Source: Fructobacillus ficulneus
GTDB lineage: Bacteria > Bacillota > Bacilli > Lactobacillales > Lactobacillaceae
Assembly (NCBI RefSeq): GCF_001047075.2
Contig: NZ_DF967986.1
Coordinates: 1 to 49,907, forward strand
Reading direction: 5' to 3'
DNA length: 49,907 bases
Within the stretch, counting starts at the first letter, position 1, and every line of letters begins with the position of its first letter. A program made the position numbers and the translations under genes. The notes beneath the pieces are model-generated. The model made no database searches. It was not told the origin of the DNA and saw only the letters and a program-made list of their open reading frames with translations. Of this stretch, positions 11,107-19,677 are shown piece by piece.

Positions 11107-11256
11107 ATGCCAAGTCAAAGAGCATCACTGGCCTGTGAGGTCTGTGGATCAAGAAATTATACCGTTACCTTATCAAAGGGACGGGTTGAACGCTTGGGAG
11201 TTAACAAGTTTTGCCCCCATTGTGGAAAACACACTTTTCACCGCGAAACAAAGTGA
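11107..11256 (+). CDS. rpmG: Large ribosomal subunit protein bL33
   Basis: A 49-residue ribosomal protein. Both CxxC pairs are present (C10/C13 and C36/C39), so this is the zinc-binding (C+) paralogue type. Sequence and size fit L33, and the place before secE matches Bacillus rpmGB. ATG with TGAGGTAAAATT upstream. secE follows after 12 bases. Confidence 0.93.
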   Translation: MPSQRASLACEVCGSRNYTVTLSKGRVERLGVNKFCPHCGKHTFHRETK

Positions 11257-11268
11257 GGTATTGAAATA

Positions 11269-11445
11269 ATGATTACTTATTTTAAAAACGTCGCCGCAGA
11301 AATGCGTAAAGTTTCATGGCTTTCAATGGAACAGACGACCAAAGAGTCGGTTGCGGTTATTAGTATTTCAATCGTCTTTGCCATTATTATCGGGTCATCA
11401 GACTGGCTTTTGCAAAAGGCAGTTGATTTCTTCTTGGCACGATAA
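11269..11445 (+). CDS. secE: Preprotein translocase subunit SecE
   Basis: 58 residues: an amphipathic N-terminal stretch (YFKNVAAEMRKVSWLS) with the conserved VSWL-type motif, then a single membrane helix (about residues 28-52). This is the short Gram-positive form of SecE, which clamps SecY in the translocon. ATG with TGAGGTATTGAAATA upstream. It lies between rpmG and nusG, as in Bacillus, but a terminator separates it from nusG. Confidence 0.93.
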   Translation: MITYFKNVAAEMRKVSWLSMEQTTKESVAVISISIVFAIIIGSSDWLLQKAVDFFLAR

Positions 11446-11475
11446 GGCCGGTTATAGTATACTTAAAGCAGTTAG

Positions 11476-11498
11476 AAGAGTCAGCCGACTCTTTTTTA
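11476..11498 (+). terminator. Terminator after secE
   Basis: AGAGTC-AGCC-GACTCT followed by six T. It splits rpmG-secE from nusG, which are usually co-transcribed; read-through may still feed nusG because I see no strong promoter between. Confidence 0.75.
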
Positions 11499-11510
11499 TT
11501 TGCACTTAAA

Positions 11511-11528
11511 GGAGGAGGGCATTTGCCC
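11511..11528 (+). promoter_or_regulatory. Distant nusG ribosome site with intervening mini-hairpin
   Basis: GGAGGAG (11511-11517) is the only strong Shine-Dalgarno before nusG, but it lies 24 bases from the ATG. A small stem GGGC-ATTT-GCCC (11517-11528) sits between them and would shorten the effective spacing to about 11 bases. Confidence 0.5.
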
Positions 11529-11539
11529 TAATATCAATT

Positions 11540-12109
11540 ATGACTGAAGAAATCGAAAAAGCTTGGTTCGTTGTCCACACATATTCTGGTTACGAACATA
11601 AGGTCCAAGCAAACTTGGAATCACGGACACAAACAATGGGCATGGCCAACCAAATCTTTCGGATTTTAGTTCCGGAACAAGAAGTTGCCACCGTTCAAGA
11701 TGGTGAAGTGAAAAAGTCAATCGAAAACGATTTCCCAGGTTATGTCCTTGTTGAAATGGCCACACCACAAGAGGGGAACATGACCGATGAAGCTTGGTAT
11801 GTTGTTCGAAACACACCAGGAGTTACTGGTTTCTTGGGTTCTCACGGTGCTGGATCAAAGCCTAATTCATTGTTACAAGAAGAAGTTGACTTGTTGATGA
11901 AGCGGATGGGCATGACTGGTCAAGCAACGGTGGACTTGGACCTTGAAGTTGGCCAAGTTATCAAGATTGTGGCTGGTCCCTTCAATGGTATGGAAGGTGT
12001 GGTTCGCTCAATTGATGCTGAAAAGCAAGAAGTTGAAGCAACGGTTGAAGTCTTTGGTCGGGAAACACCAACTGAATTAGGCTTTGACGACATCGATACT
12101 AACTTTTAA
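11540..12109 (+). CDS. nusG: Transcription termination/antitermination factor NusG
   Basis: 189 residues. The NGN domain begins KAWFVVHTYSGYEHKVQANLE and contains FPGYVLVEM and VRNTPGVTGFLG. A C-terminal KOW domain follows (about 133-185, VGQVIKIVAGPFNGMEGVVRSID). It binds elongating RNA polymerase and links it to the ribosome or Rho. Monocistronic here: terminators lie on both sides. The start is ATG 11540, the only in-frame candidate giving the standard N-terminus, although the best ribosome site is unusually far upstream. Confidence 0.97.
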   Translation: MTEEIEKAWFVVHTYSGYEHKVQANLESRTQTMGMANQIFRILVPEQEVATVQDGEVKKSIENDFPGYVLVEMATPQEGNMTDEAWYVVRNTPGVTGFLGSHGAGSKPNSLLQEEVDLLMKRMGMTGQATVDLDLEVGQVIKIVAGPFNGMEGVVRSIDAEKQEVEATVEVFGRETPTELGFDDIDTNF

Positions 12110-12132
12110 TCAAAATTAATTTTAAAAATTTC

Positions 12133-12161
12133 AACTATCCTTTACAGGGGATGGTTTTTTT
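12133..12161 (+). terminator. nusG terminator
   Basis: AACTATCC pairs with GGATGGTT (one wobble) and a T run follows. The loop contains the -35 hexamer of the next operon. Confidence 0.75.
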
Positions 12162-12169
12162 GTTAAAAT
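12141..12169 (+). promoter_or_regulatory. rplKA promoter embedded in the nusG terminator
   Basis: TTTACA (12141-12146), 17-base spacer, TAAAAT (12164-12169). The -35 lies in the terminator loop and the spacer includes its 3' arm and T run. Confidence 0.65.
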
Positions 12170-12245
12170 AGTTAAGTATGTCAAAGACATGCGTGGAAGC
12201 AGCATTCAAGCTGCGCTCTACCACAACACGAGGAGGAAATATATC

Positions 12246-12710
12246 GTGGCTAAAAAAGTAATCAATGTTGTTAAATTGCAGATTGCCGCTGCCAAAGCAA
12301 CACCAGCTCCACCAGTTGGTCCTGCATTGGGTCAAGCCGGTATTAACATCGCGCAATTTACTAAGGAATTCAACGCACGGACTGCGGACCAAGCTGGTTC
12401 AACTATCCCTGTTGAAATCTCAGTTTTCGATGACCGTTCATTCGAATTCGTAACTAAGACTCCACCAGCAGCTGACCAATTGCGTAAGATCGTTGGTAAG
12501 GGTTCTGGTGAACCTAACCGCGTGAAGGTTGGAAACGTTACCTTGGACCAAATTCGTGCAATTGCTGAAAACAAGATGGCTGATTTGAACGCCAACGACG
12601 TTACAGCAGCAATGAAGATGATCGAAGGAACTGCACGTTCAATGGGTGTTACTGTTGAAGGTGTGGACTTGACTGTTGAAGGTACAGCAATCAAGGAGGA
12701 CGCAGAATAA
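12246..12710 (+). CDS. rplK: Large ribosomal subunit protein uL11
   Basis: 154 residues, about 13 more than the usual L11; the excess is an acidic C-terminal tail ([12 protein letters not shown]). The N-terminal domain shows [26 protein letters not shown] and the C-terminal RNA-binding domain shows [11 protein letters not shown] and [12 protein letters not shown]. Start is GTG 12246 with a strong AGGAGG; an ATG 57 bases upstream is in frame but adds a non-homologous extension. It overlaps rplA by one base. Confidence 0.97.
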   Translation: MAKKVINVVKLQIAAAKATPAPPVGPALGQAGINIAQFTKEFNARTADQAGSTIPVEISVFDDRSFEFVTKTPPAADQLRKIVGKGSGEPNRVKVGNVTLDQIRAIAENKMADLNANDVTAAMKMIEGTARSMGVTVEGVDLTVEGTAIKEDAE

Positions 12711-13402
12711 TGACACAAAAGCATGGTAAGAAGTATTTAGAAGCTGTTGCTAAGGTTGAAGCTGAAAAGGCTTACGCCTTAACAGACGGAATTTCTTTGT
12801 TGAAGGAAGTTTCATACGCAAAGTTCGACGCTTCAGTTGAAGTAACATTCAAGTTGAACGTTGACACTCGTCAAGCTGACCAACAACTCCGTGGTGCTGT
12901 TGTTTTGCCTAACGGTTCTGGTAAAGACAAGACTGTTGTTGTCTTTGCTCAAGGCGACAAGGCAAAAGAAGCCGAAGCTGCTGGTGCTGACGTAGTTGGT
13001 GCTGCTGACTTGGTTCAACGCATCCAAGACGGTTGGTTAGACTTTGACGTTGCTGTTGCAACTCCTGACATGATGGCACAAGTTGGTCGTGTTGGTCGCG
13101 CATTGGGTCCTAAGGGATTGATGCCAAACCCTAAGACTGGAACAGTAACGATGGATGTTACAAAGGCTGTTTCAGATGCTAAGGGTGGTCAAGTGACTTA
13201 CCGTACTGACCGTGACGGAAACGTTGCTGTTACTGTTGGCCGTGTATCATTTGATGATGCTAAGTTGGCAGAAAACATCAAGACAATTGCTGAAACTGTC
13301 TTGAAGGCTCGTCCTGCTGCTGTTAAGGGTACTTACGTTGCTAACGTAGCTCTTTCATCAACAATGAGTCCTGCAGTTACTTTGGACTTGGCTTCTCTTT
13401 AA
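12710..13402 (+). CDS. rplA: Large ribosomal subunit protein uL1
   Basis: 230 residues, normal length for L1. Typical segments: [27 protein letters not shown] and [19 protein letters not shown]1 forms the stalk at the E site and often represses its own operon by binding the mRNA leader. ATG overlaps the rplK stop by one base (TAATG), implying coupling. The next promoter begins right at its stop codon. Confidence 0.98.
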   Translation: MTQKHGKKYLEAVAKVEAEKAYALTDGISLLKEVSYAKFDASVEVTFKLNVDTRQADQQLRGAVVLPNGSGKDKTVVVFAQGDKAKEAEAAGADVVGAADLVQRIQDGWLDFDVAVATPDMMAQVGRVGRALGPKGLMPNPKTGTVTMDVTKAVSDAKGGQVTYRTDRDGNVAVTVGRVSFDDAKLAENIKTIAETVLKARPAAVKGTYVANVALSSTMSPAVTLDLASL

Positions 13403-13431
13403 TTGACAGCCGGTTTCAAAACTGCTAAGAT
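13403..13431 (+). promoter_or_regulatory. rplJL promoter
   Basis: A perfect TTGACA (13403-13408), 17-base spacer and TAAGAT (13426-13431), beginning on the base after the rplA stop codon. Confidence 0.8.
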
Positions 13432-13437
13432 TATTAA

Positions 13438-13552
13438 GTAAATCAAATCAATTTTGCCTAAGACTCAGGTGGTGCTTGCACCTTAATATCCTGCCGAGGA
13501 AGTTAATTATTAACTTTACCCGTCTGTCTTTTGCAGGCGGGTTTCTTTTGCA
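13438..13552 (+). ncRNA. L10 leader (ribosomal protein autoregulatory RNA) with attenuator
   Basis: The leader has the conserved Firmicutes L10-leader features: CCTAAGAC...CAGGTGG, a GTGC-TTGCAC hairpin and TTAATATCCTGCCGAGGA (13483-13500). It ends in a terminator hairpin (13518-13542, ACCCGTCTG pairing with CAGGCGGGT) and a T-rich tail. In this family L10(L12)4 binds the RNA and favours termination, holding L10/L12 output to demand. Confidence 0.85.
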
Positions 13553-13580
13553 AAAAAATCTTTGAAAGGAGTACATTTAC

Positions 13581-14090
13581 ATGAGTGAACAAGCTATTGC
13601 TATCAAAGCACAAAAAGTTGCTGAAGTGGCTGACCAATTCAAGAATGCTGCTGCTGCCGTTGTCGTTAACCCCCGTGGTTTGACAGTTGCGGAATCAACA
13701 GACTTGCGTGGACAATTGCGCCAAGAAGGTGTCCAATTGGAAGTTATCAAGAACAAGGTCTTGGTACGTGCTGCTGAAGAAGCTGGATATGCTGAATTAA
13801 ACGATTTGTTTGCTGGACCATCAGCCGTTGCCTTCTCTACTGAAGACGCAGTTGCCCCAGCCCGCATTTTGAAGAAGTTTGCTGACGGAAACGAAAAGCT
13901 CGTTATTAAGGGTGGAGTTGTTGACGGAAGCGTTGCTAGTCTTGATGAGATTAACAAGTATGCTTCATTGCCTTCTCACGAAGGTTTGCTTGGCCAGTTG
14001 ATGGCCGAGTTCCAGTTCCCAATCCGTTCCTTCGCATATGCTGTTAAGGCAGTGCAAGAAAAGATGGAAGCTGAAGCCGCTGCTGAATAA
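13581..14090 (+). CDS. rplJ: Large ribosomal subunit protein uL10
   Basis: 169 residues. N-terminal globular domain with AAAAVVVNPRGLTVAESTDLR and KNKVLVRAAEEAG, then the C-terminal helix that carries L7/L12 dimers. ATG with GAAAGGAG upstream. First gene of the rplJL operon, under the L10 leader just upstream. Confidence 0.97.
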   Translation: MSEQAIAIKAQKVAEVADQFKNAAAAVVVNPRGLTVAESTDLRGQLRQEGVQLEVIKNKVLVRAAEEAGYAELNDLFAGPSAVAFSTEDAVAPARILKKFADGNEKLVIKGGVVDGSVASLDEINKYASLPSHEGLLGQLMAEFQFPIRSFAYAVKAVQEKMEAEAAAE

Positions 14091-14138
14091 GCAGTTTGAC
14101 ACATTACAAACTATTTAAACTAATTGGAGGATTTAATC

Positions 14139-14504
14139 ATGGCTTTTGATAAAGACGCGATTATCGCATCATTGAAGGATGCAACAATTTTGGACTTGGC
14201 TGACTTGGTTTCAGCTATCGAAGAAGAATTTGACGTTTCAGCTGCTGCTCCTGTAGCCGCTGCTGGTGCTGGTGCCGAAGGCGCAGCTGCTAAGTCAGAC
14301 TTCGACGTAGAATTGACTTCAGCAGGTACTGCTAAGGTTAAGGTTATCAAGGCAGTTCGTGAAGCTACTGGTCTTGGCTTGAAGGAAGCTAAGGACATGG
14401 TTGACAACGCCCCATCAATCGTTAAGGAAGGGCTTGCAGAAGCCGAAGCTAACGAATTGAAGGAAGCTTTGGAAGCTGCCGGTGCTGCAGTTACTTTGAA
14501 GTAA
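14139..14504 (+). CDS. rplL: Large ribosomal subunit protein bL12 (L7/L12)
   Basis: 121 residues. The N-terminal dimerisation region ([24 protein letters not shown]) is followed by an Ala/Gly-rich hinge (about 37-56) and the factor-binding C-terminal domain ([20 protein letters not shown]). I start at ATG 14139 with TTGGAGG in front, not the TTG 15 bases upstream, which is part of that ribosome site. Confidence 0.98.
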   Translation: MAFDKDAIIASLKDATILDLADLVSAIEEEFDVSAAAPVAAAGAGAEGAAAKSDFDVELTSAGTAKVKVIKAVREATGLGLKEAKDMVDNAPSIVKEGLAEAEANELKEALEAAGAAVTLK

Positions 14505-14514
14505 TTACAAAAGG

Positions 14515-14536
14515 AGAGCCGTTTGGCTCTTTTTTT
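14515..14536 (+). terminator. rplJL terminator
   Basis: AGAGCC-GTTT-GGCTCT followed by a T run, 10 bases after the rplL stop. Confidence 0.9.
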
Positions 14537-14576
14537 ATACATAAATTTTAGTACACTAGAGATAGAGGATATAACG

Positions 14577-15194
14577 ATGACTGAGAAAATTTCAGGCGAA
14601 CAATACTTTACGGCCCAGCCAGACGCGGCCCATGATTACCAAGATTTTGATTTTGAATTATTGGGTAATCAAATTCATTTCACCACCGATGCTGGGGTTT
14701 TTTCGAAGCGGACAGTGGATTTTGGGACGCGGACGATGCTTGACGTTGCCGCGGGTCTTGATTTTCCCACGGGTAAAATCCTGGACTTGGGAACAGGTTA
14801 TGGACCGGTTGGGATTGCGATGGCTAAGGCATTGAATAAGAATGTCGATATGGTTGATGTCAACGAACGAGCCTTGGAATTGGCTCGGAAGAATGCCGAC
14901 CGGAATGGTGTCGGTAGTCAGGTCAATGTCTTCCAATCAAATATCTACGATCAAATTAACGACCAATATGCGATGATTTTGGTTAATCCGCCAATTCGGG
15001 CTGGGAAGACGGTCGTGACACAGATGCTGCAAGAGGCTCAACAACACCTAGTGCCTGGCGGCAAGTTGATTGCCGTTTTGCAAAAGAAGCAGGGAGCACC
15101 ATCGGCCCAGAAAAACTTGGAAGCAGTATTCCCCACGGTTCAGGTTGCTGGCAAAAAGAAGGGCTACTACGTTTTGGAGGCCATTAATGGCTGA
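14577..15194 (+). CDS. Class I SAM-dependent methyltransferase, YbxB/RsmC-like
   Basis: 205 residues. SAM-binding motif KILDLGTGYGPVGIAMAK (about 64-80), motif II VDMVDVNERALELA, and the substrate motif NPPIRAGK of the RsmC family (N2-guanine methylation of 16S rRNA). The place after rplL matches Bacillus ybxB. Its exact RNA target is inferred. ATG with GAGGATATAACG upstream; an upstream TTG at 14523 falls in the terminator and is rejected. It overlaps tadA by eight bases. Confidence 0.85.
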   Translation: MTEKISGEQYFTAQPDAAHDYQDFDFELLGNQIHFTTDAGVFSKRTVDFGTRTMLDVAAGLDFPTGKILDLGTGYGPVGIAMAKALNKNVDMVDVNERALELARKNADRNGVGSQVNVFQSNIYDQINDQYAMILVNPPIRAGKTVVTQMLQEAQQHLVPGGKLIAVLQKKQGAPSAQKNLEAVFPTVQVAGKKKGYYVLEAING

Positions 15195-15729
15195 GATTCC
15201 AGACCTGACTTCTCAAGAGGTCGCCCATTTTATGGATTTGGCCTTAGAAGAAGCCCGTAAGGCCGAAGCAATCGGTGAGGTGCCAATTGGCGCGGTTTTG
15301 GTCAAGGATGGCCAAGTGATTGCCCGCGGGTCCAACCGACGAGAAATCGACCAAGAAGCCAGTAGCCACGCCGAACTATTAGCAATCAATGAAGCTAATC
15401 AAACACTTAAGACCTGGCGTTTGGAGAATACAGCCCTCTTTGTGACCTTAGAGCCGTGTTTGATGTGTGCTGGGGCAATTATTAATGCCCGTATCCCATT
15501 GGTCTACTATGGAGCCAAGGACGCCAAGGCGGGGGCGGTTTCGTCGTTGTACCACGTCTTTGATGACGATCGCTTAAACCACCAGGTTAAAACCTATGTT
15601 GGCATCAAAGCTGATGAATCCAAGTCCTTACTGAAAAATTTCTTTCAAAATATTAGGGCCCAGCAAAAGCTGCGAAAGCAATTACGTAAAGTAGAAAATC
15701 TCAGCGAAAATCAAGGGGAAAACTCGTGA
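15187..15729 (+). CDS. tadA: tRNA-specific adenosine deaminase TadA
   Basis: 180 residues, cytidine-deaminase fold. Zinc ligands and catalytic Glu are visible: H61-A-E63 and PCLMC (C91, C94). It converts adenosine-34 to inosine in tRNA-Arg(ACG), allowing decoding of CGN codons. ATG 15187 overlaps the methyltransferase end; an upstream in-frame start would run inside that gene. It is followed by SRP RNA and dnaX, the usual Firmicutes order. Confidence 0.96.
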   Translation: MAEIPDLTSQEVAHFMDLALEEARKAEAIGEVPIGAVLVKDGQVIARGSNRREIDQEASSHAELLAINEANQTLKTWRLENTALFVTLEPCLMCAGAIINARIPLVYYGAKDAKAGAVSSLYHVFDDDRLNHQVKTYVGIKADESKSLLKNFFQNIRAQQKLRKQLRKVENLSENQGENS

Positions 15730-15758
15730 AACTATCGGTTTTATCCCCTTGGTATTTC

Positions 15759-15787
15759 TTGCCTTTCGACTAAAATTTCGCTATAAT
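15759..15787 (+). promoter_or_regulatory. SRP RNA promoter
   Basis: TTGCCT (15759-15764), 17-base spacer, perfect TATAAT (15782-15787), placing initiation at about 15794. Confidence 0.75.
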
Positions 15788-15793
15788 ATTAGA

Positions 15794-15871
15794 TGCAGGC
15801 AAGGGTTGCCTTCGAACCGAGTCAGGACAGAGATGTAGCAGCTCTAAGATTGATTAACCTTGTGCCTGTGT
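15794..15871 (+). ncRNA. ffs: Signal recognition particle RNA (small bacterial type)
   Basis: The ends pair (GCAGGCAAGG with CCTTGTGCCTGT). The conserved Ffh-binding domain is present: GTCAGGACA-GAGA-TGTAGCAGC, with symmetric and asymmetric loops and a GNRA tetraloop (GAGA, not the commoner GGAA). There is no Alu domain, so it is the 4.5S-like form. The location between tadA and dnaX is canonical. Confidence 0.9.
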
Positions 15872-15883
15872 ACATAAGCAAAA

Positions 15884-15905
15884 CCGCCTAGGGGCGGCTT
15901 TTTTT
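15884..15905 (+). terminator. SRP RNA terminator
   Basis: CCGCC-TAGG-GGCGG followed by seven T after one C. Confidence 0.9.
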
Positions 15906-15918
15906 GTAAGGAGGAATC

Positions 15919-17832
15919 ATGGCATACCAAGCGCTTTACCGGGTTTACCGGCCCAAGACCTTTCAAGATATGGTCGGCCAAGACGTCATTACAAAAACGT
16001 TAGAAAATGCCATTGAGCAAAAGCAGACTGGACATGCTTACCTATTTTCCGGGCCACGGGGAACAGGGAAAACATCGGCAGCCAAAATTTTTGCTCGGGC
16101 GGTTAACGGAATCAGTCCTGACCAAGCTGGGGCGTCTCATCCGGATATCATCGAAATCGATGCGGCTTCGAACAACGGTGTTGATGAAATTCGGTCAATC
16201 CGTGATTCTGCTAACTACGCGCCAATCGAAGCTCCCTTTAAAATTTATATTATTGATGAAGCCCACATGCTTTCGACGGGGGCTTTTAATGCGCTATTGA
16301 AAACGCTAGAAGAACCACCAGCCCAGGTCAAGTTTATTTTGGCGACGACTGAAATCCAAAAGATGCCAGCCACGATTCTTTCGCGGACTCAGCGGTTTGA
16401 ATTCAAGCGGTTAGCTAATCAAACCATCAAAGACCAAATGGTCAAAATTTTGCAGATTGAAAACCAGGCATTTGATGAACCGGCATTAGATGTGATTGCT
16501 TCAGCTGCCGAAGGTGGGATGCGCGATGCCTTGTCGATTTTAGACCAGGTTATTGCTTTTGGCCCCGAGAAAATTACGGTTGATAATGCCTTAACGGTCA
16601 CTGGGTCAGTTCAAATTGATCAGTTACTCGCCTATTTGGATAAGGTTTTGATCCACGAAACGGCGCAGGCATTGGAAGTTTTGTCAACTATCCTCCTAGC
16701 TGGTAAAGATGCCAACCGTTTTTTGGCTGATTTAATGTCAGCTCTACGAGATATCATGCTGGTTGAAATTGCTCCTGATTTGGTCAAATCAACCAACCAG
16801 TTGGCCGAATTAAAAGTCTTCAACCAGCGTCTTAACCAGACAGATTTGCAAACAATGCTGGTCACGATTGATGATATTAAGACACAGTTAGCACAATCAT
16901 TACAAAGTGATATTTATTTGGAAATTTTAACGGTCAAATTAAGCCGAGTTGGACAAGAATCAGTTTCTCCTGTTGGTAAGGAAGCAGAAGATAGTCCAGC
17001 TAAACCAGCAGTTAAAGAAATCACCCAGCCACAAGTTAGCCAAGCCCCAAGTCAAATGAAGACTGACCAACCAGTTGAGACACCTGCAACGGAGTCAGTA
17101 CACGCTCTCGACAAGAAAGAAACAGCTAAGTCAGATTTAGCCGATTCAGAAAACCAGTCTGATGAAGGATTGCAAAACTTGGTTAATCAAGCGGATCAAA
17201 GCGAGAGTCCTGACCAAGACATACGCCCAGTAAAGCAGTCCCCACAAGAGCCGGTGGCGACGCCGGCACCAGTTGAATCTGTTGCTTTGCCAACCATTTT
17301 TACCGGTCAAGAACCAGTTCAAGCGGTGCTAAGTCAGGCTAAGCGAGAAAGTCTAACCCATGCCCAAACTATTTGGTCAGAGTTAGTTCAAGGGTTTGCA
17401 GTTAAAGACCAGGCCGTCTTACAGACTGCTGAACCAATGGCTGCCTCACAAGATGCATTGATTTTAGCTTTTGATTTTCCAGCAATTTTAGCAGCGACAA
17501 TTGAAAATCCAACTTTGCTCGCTAAGCTGGGTCAAGAGCTAGCTAAGAATAATTTACCAGAGGTATTGGTTTTACGAACGAAGGATGAATGGTTTAATGA
17601 CCGTGCAGCTTACGTTCAGGCATTGAAGTCCGGCCAGGCTAGTGCAATCAAACTAAGTGACTTAGAGCCACATATGATAGCTGGCCAAGTAGTGAATAAA
17701 GTTGAGACAGAAGAAGTTGTTGCAGAAGAGACTCAACCGGCTGAAACAGGTTTTGACTTAGTTGCTGAAGCCAAAAATTTATTCGGTGACGATTTGGTTG
17801 TCGTGACTGATTCAGGGGATGAGGAGAAGTAG
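15919..17832 (+). CDS. dnaX: DNA polymerase III subunit gamma/tau
   Basis: Clamp-loader ATPase and tau subunit, 637 residues. Walker A GPRGTGKT (45-52), Walker B DEAH (113-116), sensor/arginine-finger region [11 protein letters not shown] long polar Pro/Gln/Ser-rich linker spans about 350-455, and a tau-type C-terminal region follows. Oddity: between AVN (61-63) and HPD (74-76) the usual four-cysteine zinc module is absent, replaced by ten residues with no cysteine. The reading frame is open throughout. ATG with AAGGAGG. recR begins two bases after its stop; the ybaB gene usual between them is missing. Confidence 0.96.
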   Translation: MAYQALYRVYRPKTFQDMVGQDVITKTLENAIEQKQTGHAYLFSGPRGTGKTSAAKIFARAVNGISPDQAGASHPDIIEIDAASNNGVDEIRSIRDSANYAPIEAPFKIYIIDEAHMLSTGAFNALLKTLEEPPAQVKFILATTEIQKMPATILSRTQRFEFKRLANQTIKDQMVKILQIENQAFDEPALDVIASAAEGGMRDALSILDQVIAFGPEKITVDNALTVTGSVQIDQLLAYLDKVLIHETAQALEVLSTILLAGKDANRFLADLMSALRDIMLVEIAPDLVKSTNQLAELKVFNQRLNQTDLQTMLVTIDDIKTQLAQSLQSDIYLEILTVKLSRVGQESVSPVGKEAEDSPAKPAVKEITQPQVSQAPSQMKTDQPVETPATESVHALDKKETAKSDLADSENQSDEGLQNLVNQADQSESPDQDIRPVKQSPQEPVATPAPVESVALPTIFTGQEPVQAVLSQAKRESLTHAQTIWSELVQGFAVKDQAVLQTAEPMAASQDALILAFDFPAILAATIENPTLLAKLGQELAKNNLPEVLVLRTKDEWFNDRAAYVQALKSGQASAIKLSDLEPHMIAGQVVNKVETEEVVAEETQPAETGFDLVAEAKNLFGDDLVVVTDSGDEEK

Positions 17833-17834
17833 AT

Positions 17835-18440
17835 ATGCAGTATCCAGAGCCAATTGCAAAACTAATTGATTCTTATACGAAGCTGCCTGGTATTGGTGCT
17901 AAAACCGCCAGTCGACTTGCTTTTTACACCTTGGGAATGGACCAAGAAGATGTAAGGGACTTTGCTAGTGCCTTGGCAACTGTTAAAGATTCGATTACAT
18001 TTTGCGATATTTGCGGTAATATAACAACAAAGGATGAAAACCCTTGTGCAATCTGTTCAGATCCAAGTCGTGACCAAAGTATTGTCTTAGTCTTGCAAAA
18101 TCCTAAAGATGTCATGGCAATGGAACAGACTGGCGAATACCACGGGCTTTACCACGTTTTAAATGGTGTTATATCGCCAAGTTCTGGTACAGGGCCTGAA
18201 GACATTAACCTCCCAGCATTAATTAAACGATTGTCAAAGGATGAAGCTATCCAAGAGGTGATTGTTGGGACGAATGCTAATACGGATGGTGAAGCGACGG
18301 CGATGTACTTAGCCCGGTTATTAAAGCCAGCTAATATTAAGGTAACGCGCTTGGCAACTGGTTTGGCAGTTGGTGCAGACATTGATTACGCAGACCAATT
18401 GACTTTAATTAAGTCAATTGAAGGCAGAAATGAGCTCTAA
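17835..18440 (+). CDS. recR: Recombination protein RecR
   Basis: 201 residues. Helix-hairpin-helix [14 protein letters not shown], an intact four-cysteine zinc site (CDICG...CAICS, about residues 56-76) and a Toprim domain ([19 protein letters not shown]). It works with RecO/RecF to load RecA at gaps. ATG right after dnaX, with GAGGAGAAG inside the dnaX end. The stop overlaps the next ATG (TAATG). Confidence 0.97.
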   Translation: MQYPEPIAKLIDSYTKLPGIGAKTASRLAFYTLGMDQEDVRDFASALATVKDSITFCDICGNITTKDENPCAICSDPSRDQSIVLVLQNPKDVMAMEQTGEYHGLYHVLNGVISPSSGTGPEDINLPALIKRLSKDEAIQEVIVGTNANTDGEATAMYLARLLKPANIKVTRLATGLAVGADIDYADQLTLIKSIEGRNEL

Positions 18441-18706
18441 TGTTTAACAAAAAAAAGAAAAATACTCATCGTCAATTGAAGGATGAATATGATGCAATAC
18501 TTTTACGTCAGGTTAATGAAGCTCGGGTAAACTATCAACAAGCACAGGAATCTGAAGTTGCCTTAATTGATTCTCGGGTCAATGGTCACCTAATTCAAGC
18601 CCAAACAGCAATGGAAAAGGCCAAGTTTAGTTACTTGTACAACGAAGCTCGGCGGCGCAAGACTGTGGCTAAAAATCCACTCTTGTTCCATCAGCCACAA
18701 GATTAG
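18440..18706 (+). CDS. YaaL-family protein (DUF2508)
   Basis: 88 residues, charged and helical: a basic N-terminus ([19 protein letters not shown]), a long helix rich in Gln/Glu, and an ARRRKT tail. Size, composition and position directly after recR match Bacillus yaaL. Function unknown in the family. One-base overlap with recR implies translational coupling. Confidence 0.8.
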   Translation: MFNKKKKNTHRQLKDEYDAILLRQVNEARVNYQQAQESEVALIDSRVNGHLIQAQTAMEKAKFSYLYNEARRRKTVAKNPLLFHQPQD

Positions 18707-18716
18707 GAGTTCGAAA

Positions 18717-19349
18717 ATGACAAAGATGCAATTTTTATCATTTGAAGGGCCCGAGGGGGCGGGAAAAACAACCGTTATTCAGGCGATTCAACCGTTTTTG
18801 GCGGAGCTAACGGGGCAAGAAGTCTTATTAACTCGAGAACCCGGTGGTAGCCAGGTTGCCGAAGGGATTCGATCAATCCTGCAGACGAAAACAACGCCTG
18901 CCATGGATGGCTGGACCGAAGCCTTGCTCTTAGCAGCCTCTCGGCGGGAACACCTAGTACAGACGATTCAACCAGCCCTTGCTGCTGGGAAAGTGGTTCT
19001 CTCAGATCGGTACTTGGATTCCTCATTGGCCTACCAAGGTGGCGGTCGCGGACTGGGGATGGATAAAGTTAGGGCACTCAATGAATTTGCGATTCAAGGA
19101 CGGATGCCGGACCTAACCATCTATCTTGATTTACCGGTGGAGATTGGCTTGCAGCGGATTTTTGAAAACCGGCAGGACAAAATTGATCGATTGGATGAAG
19201 AGGCCTTGTCCTTTCACCAACAGGTTCGCAGGACCTACTTAGAATTAGTTGATGAGCAGCCACAGCGAATTAAACTCGTGGATGCCAATCAAGACTTAGA
19301 TCGTGTTATTGCTCAAGTTCAGGAAATCTTACAAACACACTGGAGGTAA
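18717..19349 (+). CDS. tmk: Thymidylate kinase
   Basis: 210 residues. P-loop FEGPEGAGKTT (9-19), substrate motif TREPGG, DRYLDSSLAYQG, and the family lid and core. It phosphorylates dTMP to dTDP for DNA synthesis. Embedded in the dnaX-holB operon, as in Bacillus. Confidence 0.97.
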   Translation: MTKMQFLSFEGPEGAGKTTVIQAIQPFLAELTGQEVLLTREPGGSQVAEGIRSILQTKTTPAMDGWTEALLLAASRREHLVQTIQPALAAGKVVLSDRYLDSSLAYQGGGRGLGMDKVRALNEFAIQGRMPDLTIYLDLPVEIGLQRIFENRQDKIDRLDEEALSFHQQVRRTYLELVDEQPQRIKLVDANQDLDRVIAQVQEILQTHWR

Positions 19350-19353
19350 GAAA

Positions 19354-19677
19354 ATGAAGTTAGTAAACGCAATTGTTCAAGATAAAGATGCAACTAAGTT
19401 AGCCAATGCTTTTGTGAAGGCTAAGATTCAAGCAACACGATTAGCCACATCAGGTGGTTTCTTACGGTCTGGTAACACCACCTTCATTATCGCCATTGAT
19501 GAAAACCGAGTAGAAGAAGTTTTACAGATTATCAAAGAAGTCTCACAAAAGCGTAAGCAGTTCATGGTCCCACCAATTGGTGTTGAGGGTGAACGAACCG
19601 GTGCCTTTCCAGTCGAAATTGAGGTTGGAGGCGCCACTGTCTTCACGCAAACGATTGATGATTTCTACCAGTTTTAA
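19354..19677 (+). CDS. darA: Cyclic-di-AMP receptor, PII-like (DarA/PstA, YaaQ)
   Basis: 107 residues of the YaaQ family: MKLVNAIVQDKDATKLANAF, then ATRLATSGGFLRSGNTTF, the family's c-di-AMP-binding strand/loop, and a GAFPVEIEVGGATVF C-terminal strand. In characterised relatives a trimer binds c-di-AMP; downstream partners are unclear. ATG 19354 with GGAGG; the upstream TTG lies inside tmk. It overlaps holB by one base. Confidence 0.9.
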   Translation: MKLVNAIVQDKDATKLANAFVKAKIQATRLATSGGFLRSGNTTFIIAIDENRVEEVLQIIKEVSQKRKQFMVPPIGVEGERTGAFPVEIEVGGATVFTQTIDDFYQF

